Assembly: GCA_044432805.1 (NCBI GenBank)
Contig: JAWXUI010000005.1
Location: forward strand, 1 to 53,995
DNA length: 53,995 nt
From: CAYJEO01 sp044432805
Lineage (GTDB): Bacteria; Bacillota_I; Bacilli_A; RF39; UBA660
Reading direction: 5' to 3'
Position 1 is the first letter of the stretch, and each line of letters opens with the position of its first letter. Below are positions 49,445 through 53,995 of this stretch, in pieces. The translations under genes were made by a program, and so were the position numbers. The notes beneath the pieces are model-generated. The model was not told the DNA's origin. It did no database searches and saw nothing but the letters and a program-made list of their open reading frames with translations.

Positions 49445-51496
49445 TTAATCACATATTGTTTTATAAATATAACTTCCATCTTCTTCATAGATTTTAAAAT
49501 ATTTATCATTTTCTAATAATTCAGTTAATGTCGCTAAATAATCTATTTCAAGTAAGCAAATATCGTTATAATTTAAATTTATAGTAAAAGTATCTGTTTG
49601 ATTTAAATTAAAAGATGTTTCTTCATTAGTTAATATTATTGCAACATGTGCATATCGATTATAAACGCCATCATATTCTAGTAATGGATCTAACATGTAA
49701 TATAGTTCTAAATTAGGGACAAAATTAACACTATTAATCGTTCTTGCACCGTTAGCAATCAAATAGTTTTGCAAGATAGTTCCACTATCAACTGCTGCAA
49801 AAATTGAATCACTATCTTCCTTTACAATTTTTTGTATTTCTAAAGCTAAAGGTTTTTCAGCTAATACGCCATATCCTTTAGTAATGGGAAAAATTAATAT
49901 ACAGCTAAATAAGCTTAATGCAATTAGCAATATAGATAATATTATATTCATTTTTTCATTATTTAATATAAATAAATAAAATAACGGTAAGAATATAACA
50001 AAAGAAACTAATTGTTTAATTAAATCAAAATAATTTAAAAATATTTCATTATGAATATAAGTCGATATCGCTAAAACGGATAATGTTGCAAAAATTGTAT
50101 ATAAGAATGTTTTCAAATTAAATATTTTATTTTTTGTTTCATATTTTGATAATATATAAATAAATACAAACACTGTCGCATAATTTATAACTGGTGCAAT
50201 TCTTCCAATTGTTGTATAACTTAATAAAGTTATTTTAGATATGAATTCAATTGGTACTATAGTCCATAAAAAGTAAAATATAATTATAAAATTTAAAATG
50301 TTTAAAAATACATCATTAAACTTCTTCTTAAAAGATAAATATATGGAAATAATTATAGGTATTGGAAATAGAGAATAAAATTGCGAAAATTCACACGGAT
50401 TAGCTATATCTGTATACGCATATAATGGATTACCAATATAAGTGAAAATCATTTGAAAAAATCCGCCCTCTGAGCTAGTTCTATTTCCAGGATAAACTGT
50501 ATTTACCATTGTATTTATAGCATCCATATTATTAAGAAAAATCGGAACTAAAATTATTAAAGCAGTTATTGCTGTTATAATTAAATATAAAATATCTTTT
50601 ACTTTTATTTTCTCATTTTGATTAACTAATAAGTAAATAAATAGTCCAACAAACACATATCCATAAGGAACTTGCCATGCTGGATATAAACATAATATAT
50701 AAGAAGATGCTATAATTCCTAATGCGCAGCTTAATAGTATTCTTTTAATTATATCTTTGTTATTTATGAAATAATAAATACATAATAGTGCTGCTTCACC
50801 ATATAAGATTATTGTCGCAGAATTCCACCAGAATACCGCTGGCGATATTGCAATTAAAAATGCACCTAAAGTAGAATATAATTTATTCTTTTTTGTTATT
50901 ATCATAAATAATTCTAAAGTTACAAAAAATAGTGCAAAATAATTAAAATACCAATTAAAAGAAAAGGCCATTTCATTATTAAAAAATAAATATCCTAAAG
51001 TGGAAGGATAAACAATCATTGTTAAATCCTTTATGACTAATCTGGGAAACATCGTTACATTTGTTTCTTTTGCATTTAATAAATTGCTAACTGATGAAAA
51101 ATTAGAATTTTCAGATGTTTGGGATAATATATGTGGTGTTGTAACCAACCATTCATCACTTCTAATTCCCCTACTGATTCCAATTATATTGTTTGAATAT
51201 TCTACATTTGAATTTGGTTGGATATATTGATTCCAAAAATTAAGCGATGATCCATTATATTCACCTATAACTAAAAACATAAAAATAAATATCCCAACAA
51301 TATATCTGTTCTTAAAAAGAAAATTATACATTTTTTTTATATCTAAGAATATATGACATTCTAAAAATGCAATAGCGATTGCTACAAATAACATTAAATC
51401 ATAAGAAAAATAAAAATATTCACTTGCTCTTATCACAAAAAAAACAAACAAATAAATAATTGGAATTAATAATACCCCTAGAATTTTTTTTAACAT
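49445..51496 (-). CDS. Polytopic envelope protein with RSDEW motif (putative GT-C type)
   Basis: 683 residues with about 13 hydrophobic helices and a C-terminal soluble domain (about 560-683). The first outer loop after the second or third helix carries ISRGIRSDEWLVTTPHILSQ, an acidic motif (Asp-Glu) of the kind found at the catalytic loop of GT-C glycosyltransferases. Located in the glycan cluster, it may add a lipid-linked sugar or phosphate group on the outer face. The ATG at 51496 is used because AGGAG precedes it; the longer TTG-initiated frame to 51532 would overlap the upstream gene. Confidence 0.65.
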   Translation of the reverse strand: MLKKILGVLLIPIIYLFVFFVIRASEYFYFSYDLMLFVAIAIAFLECHIFLDIKKMYNFLFKNRYIVGIFIFMFLVIGEYNGSSLNFWNQYIQPNSNVEYSNNIIGISRGIRSDEWLVTTPHILSQTSENSNFSSVSNLLNAKETNVTMFPRLVIKDLTMIVYPSTLGYLFFNNEMAFSFNWYFNYFALFFVTLELFMIITKKNKLYSTLGAFLIAISPAVFWWNSATIILYGEAALLCIYYFINNKDIIKRILLSCALGIIASSYILCLYPAWQVPYGYVFVGLFIYLLVNQNEKIKVKDILYLIITAITALIILVPIFLNNMDAINTMVNTVYPGNRTSSEGGFFQMIFTYIGNPLYAYTDIANPCEFSQFYSLFPIPIIISIYLSFKKKFNDVFLNILNFIIIFYFLWTIVPIEFISKITLLSYTTIGRIAPVINYATVFVFIYILSKYETKNKIFNLKTFLYTIFATLSVLAISTYIHNEIFLNYFDLIKQLVSFVIFLPLFYLFILNNEKMNIILSILLIALSLFSCILIFPITKGYGVLAEKPLALEIQKIVKEDSDSIFAAVDSGTILQNYLIANGARTINSVNFVPNLELYYMLDPLLEYDGVYNRYAHVAIILTNEETSFNLNQTDTFTINLNYNDICLLEIDYLATLTELLENDKYFKIYEEDGSYIYKTICD

Positions 51497-51522
51497 ACAT
51501 ACTCCTATTTTTTTAACAAGTT

Positions 51523-52710
51523 TTATTTGCAAACTTTCTTTAAAAAATCTATCATTTCATTTATACATTTTTCTTTTTTAAAATTTTCTTGATAATATTT
51601 TTCGGCATTTTTACCCCATTTGTTTAAGTCTTTATGTGTACTTGCTTCTTTTATTATCTTTGCAAGATTTTTGTAATCTAATGACTTACAAGTTAAGCCA
51701 CAATTAGCTTCTTTTATTACATCACTTACTTCACCGCTAATTGCACCTATAATAGGTCTTTTTGCAACCATATATGATTGTACTTTAGCCGGAAGTGTGT
51801 TGTTTACAACTTCATTATCCACCATCGTTATTAAAAATGCATCTGCCAATTTATAAAAATCAGGCATTTTATCTACGCTATGATATCCGTAAAAAACAAT
51901 ATTTTTTAATTTATATTTTTTTGCTAAGTCTTCACATTCTTTTTTACTAAGTCCATCTCCTACAATATGGAATTTAATATTTGTTTCTTTTTTTAATAAA
52001 TTAGCAGCTTCTACTATTGTTTCAACACTTTGTGCTGGACCAATATTCCCTGCAAATAATAAATCAAAATTTTTATCTTTAAGATATTTTATATTAGAAT
52101 AATTATCTTCTGCATAAGAAGGGAAATATAAAAACTTTTTTTCTTTTGTTAACTTTAATTCTTTAACAAAATATTTTTTAAATGATTTTGATGATGTTGT
52201 TATAATATCTGCTTGATTATAAATAAATCTGCTTATTTTCTCTAATAGCTTATAAATAAAACTAGTTTTTTTAATATCGGCAGTTGTTATGCTAATGGGC
52301 CATTGATCTAGACAATGAATTACTAGTGGTATCTTTTTAATTTTTGACACTATAATAGCCGGAATAGCCATTGTGATAGGCGATAATTGATATACGTAAA
52401 CAACATCGAAATCTTTTTTCATAAACAATGCTTTTATACTAGCAAAAATCATAAACCATAAATAATTAATGATCATCATAAATGTAGAGTTCCCACGGCC
52501 AATTAAAGAACATCTTTTTACTTTTACTCCATTTATAACTTCATTTCTATTTTTAAACCATTTATACTCTTTTAATACTTTTCCCTTTGGATAGTTTGGC
52601 AAGCCTGTTAAAACAGTTACATCAATGCCTTTTTTTACTAATTCAAAACTTATATCATTTATTCTAAAGTTTTCCGGATAAAAATGTTGACACACTATTA
52701 ATACTTTCAT
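51523..52710 (-). CDS. Glycosyltransferase family 4, WbuB-like
   Basis: 395 residues: opening MKVLIVCQHFYPENFRINDI typical of WbuB-like enzymes, LDQWPISITTADIKKTSFIY, then the donor domain FDLLFAGNIGPAQSVETIVE and ADAFLITMVDNEVVNNTLP followed by KVQSYMVAKRPIIG. WbuB transfers N-acetyl-L-fucosamine in O-antigen pathways; the sugar here is unknown. 26 bp upstream of the polytopic gene, same operon. GGGAG-type ribosome site. Confidence 0.88.
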   Translation of the reverse strand: MKVLIVCQHFYPENFRINDISFELVKKGIDVTVLTGLPNYPKGKVLKEYKWFKNRNEVINGVKVKRCSLIGRGNSTFMMIINYLWFMIFASIKALFMKKDFDVVYVYQLSPITMAIPAIIVSKIKKIPLVIHCLDQWPISITTADIKKTSFIYKLLEKISRFIYNQADIITTSSKSFKKYFVKELKLTKEKKFLYFPSYAEDNYSNIKYLKDKNFDLLFAGNIGPAQSVETIVEAANLLKKETNIKFHIVGDGLSKKECEDLAKKYKLKNIVFYGYHSVDKMPDFYKLADAFLITMVDNEVVNNTLPAKVQSYMVAKRPIIGAISGEVSDVIKEANCGLTCKSLDYKNLAKIIKEASTHKDLNKWGKNAEKYYQENFKKEKCINEMIDFLKKVCK

Positions 52711-52740
52711 ATATACCCTACTCCCTGATAAAATTATAAC

Positions 52741-52766
52741 AAAAAAAACAATTACTTACAATTGCT
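52741..52766 (-). terminator. Terminator between two GT4 genes
   Basis: CAATT-GTAAGT-AATTG with a TTTTTTTT tract on the minus strand, overlapping the end of the upstream gene; a TATAAT box for the next gene follows at once. Confidence 0.65.
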
Positions 52767-53958
52767 TTCCATTGTATAAATCAATATATTCCATAAATTT
52801 ATTATCACGATTATATTCTTTTGCTCTTTTTATACAATCTTTTTTATTATATTTTTTATTTTCAATGACACTATATATTTCTTTTTCTAAAGCATCAATA
52901 TTGTTATATTCAACAACACTTCCACTTTTTGTATCAAAACATTCAGGACTACCACCAGTGTTAAAAGTAATACCGGGAGTACCACAAGCTAAAGATTCCA
53001 AATTTACTAATCCTAAAACTTCTTCTCTTGTAGGATTTATAAATAAATCAGCAGTTGTATAAATCTTTGCAAGATCAATTTGTGAGTCAGTTTTATGAAT
53101 TGAAATTATATTAGCAGGTAATTGTTTATCTATCTTTTTATTTGTACCTACTAAAACTATTTGATATTTTGAGTTTAATCTCTTTGATAATTCAATAAAT
53201 ATATCTAAACCTTTTCTTTCTCCCCAGTCAAAAGCAACACCTAATAAAATAATTTTATTTTCTAAATGATATTTTTTTCTAAAATCACTTTTAGTTGGTT
53301 TAAAAACATTTAAATTTATTCTATTATTAACAACATTGATTTTATATTTTTTTAAATATGATTTTTCTACTTCTTCTTTTAACCAAACAGAAGGAGTAAT
53401 AATAGTCATATCTTTAACACTAGTAAACAACTTTTTCTTTAGTTGATATTCATATTTAGATGTATCAAAAAACAAACTAATAGGATATTTATTTCTTTGT
53501 TTGCAATTTAAGCATTCTTTTTCCCATTTATTACAATTAATCATTGAATAATGAGCACAGTGCCCTGTAAATGCCCAACAGTCGTGTAATGTCCAAAATA
53601 CTTTCCCTTTATATTCATTATTTAAATAATTAAATAAAATTTCATAGTTTAAATAATAACCATGTATATTATGGAGATGTATTATATCAGGATTTATTTT
53701 TTTTAATTTTTTTATCATTTTCTTAGTATGATATTTTGAATATCTGCCATGATTATTGAATATAAAAGTAAATAATACATGTGATAAAAAAGAAAAATTG
53801 TTACCTAGTTTTATACAGGTTTCATCATCTGGTCCATTTCTTCTTCCGTAAATACAATAAGATTTAAAATTATTTTCTTTTGCTAACTTATGTATAGAAA
53901 GCATTATTTTTCCTGTGCTTCCATTACACACACTGTTAATTAATACTATCTTTTTCAT
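52756..53958 (-). CDS. Glycosyltransferase family 4 (WcaC-like)
   Basis: 400 residues: VLINSVCNGSTGKIMLSIHK, HLHNIHGYYLNYEILFNYL, TLHDCWAFTGHCAHYSMINC with a Cys cluster (CNKWEKECLNC), typical of a sub-group of GT4 enzymes that includes colanic-acid WcaC-like transferases, and a donor domain with ILLGVAFDWGERKGLDIF and FINPTREEVLGLVNLESLAC. The start follows AAGGAGGAT. The Cys motif may bind zinc. Upstream genes of the cluster lie outside the window. Confidence 0.88.
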   Translation of the reverse strand: MKKIVLINSVCNGSTGKIMLSIHKLAKENNFKSYCIYGRRNGPDDETCIKLGNNFSFLSHVLFTFIFNNHGRYSKYHTKKMIKKLKKINPDIIHLHNIHGYYLNYEILFNYLNNEYKGKVFWTLHDCWAFTGHCAHYSMINCNKWEKECLNCKQRNKYPISLFFDTSKYEYQLKKKLFTSVKDMTIITPSVWLKEEVEKSYLKKYKINVVNNRINLNVFKPTKSDFRKKYHLENKIILLGVAFDWGERKGLDIFIELSKRLNSKYQIVLVGTNKKIDKQLPANIISIHKTDSQIDLAKIYTTADLFINPTREEVLGLVNLESLACGTPGITFNTGGSPECFDTKSGSVVEYNNIDALEKEIYSVIENKKYNKKDCIKRAKEYNRDNKFMEYIDLYNGKQL

Positions 53959-53995
53959 TTAAAATCCTCCTTAAATTAAAGAAATTATTTATTGC

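Noticed and set aside
1..53995. Mycoplasma-type code with TGA as Trp
   Set aside because: TGA closes real genes (stops near 6687 and 32492) and conserved Trp positions are TGG.

Overview
The window comes from a very AT-rich (roughly 25-28% G+C by eye) low-GC Gram-positive bacterium (Bacillota) using the standard bacterial code: TGA is a stop (for example the genes ending at 6687 and 32492) and Trp is TGG. Several spore-linked families occur (a CotF-like pair, a YjcZ-like micropeptide, SpoIIM, a SpoIID-like peptidoglycan-binding protein, UvsE). Together with rubrerythrin/PerR and an OLE RNA-OapA locus, this points to an anaerobic, probably endospore-forming and possibly gut-associated Firmicute. 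I cannot place it more precisely from this sequence.

Layout. 1-1.3 kb: 3' end of a YlmH-like S4 protein, two CotF-like genes and def. 1.4-8.1 kb: a WG-like membrane protein, a YjcZ-like peptide, a SEDS protein (FtsW), a TcaA-like zinc-ribbon membrane protein, a mini WYL regulator, a HAM1/RdgB pyrophosphatase and MTA/SAH nucleosidase. 8.2-13.7 kb: a 32-residue membrane peptide, spoIIM, mnmA and a tandem pair of DUF2207 proteins. 13.7-15.8 kb: three orphan genes (HTH protein, Asn-rich peptide, HExxH metallopeptidase). 15.8-21 kb: xerD-deoB-TSCPD operon, a membrane protein, rarA, holA. 21-25.3 kb: a three-gene wall-binding operon (LysM, beta-sandwich, SpoIID plus peptidoglycan-binding repeats) and an OmpR-type two-component system. 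25.4-30 kb: TetR plus a heterodimeric ABC exporter.

30-35.7 kb holds the least explained part: five adjacent genes plus one nearby copy encode a divergent paralogous family of 180-210-residue alpha-helical proteins that I cannot assign to any known family. A GNAT enzyme and the UV endonuclease UvsE sit among them. 35.8-39.5 kb: an internally duplicated unknown protein, an elongator tRNA-Met, fhs, and a perR-rubrerythrin operon with a PerR-type box.

39.5-40.75 kb is the clearest unusual system: a gene for the membrane protein OapA preceded by a ~560-nt structured RNA that I call OLE RNA. It has its own strong sigma-A promoter (40718-40746) and an intrinsic terminator between the RNA and oapA. 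40.8-54 kb: yigZ, gmk, then a surface-polysaccharide region with several glycosyltransferases, a polytopic membrane protein, a GH25 lipoprotein with SH3-like domains, and a small gene containing a 36-bp coding tandem repeat.

Many starts are supported by AGGAGG/GAGGTGA ribosome-binding sites, and consensus TTGACA-N16-18-TATAAT promoters and hairpin-T terminators mark most transcription units.
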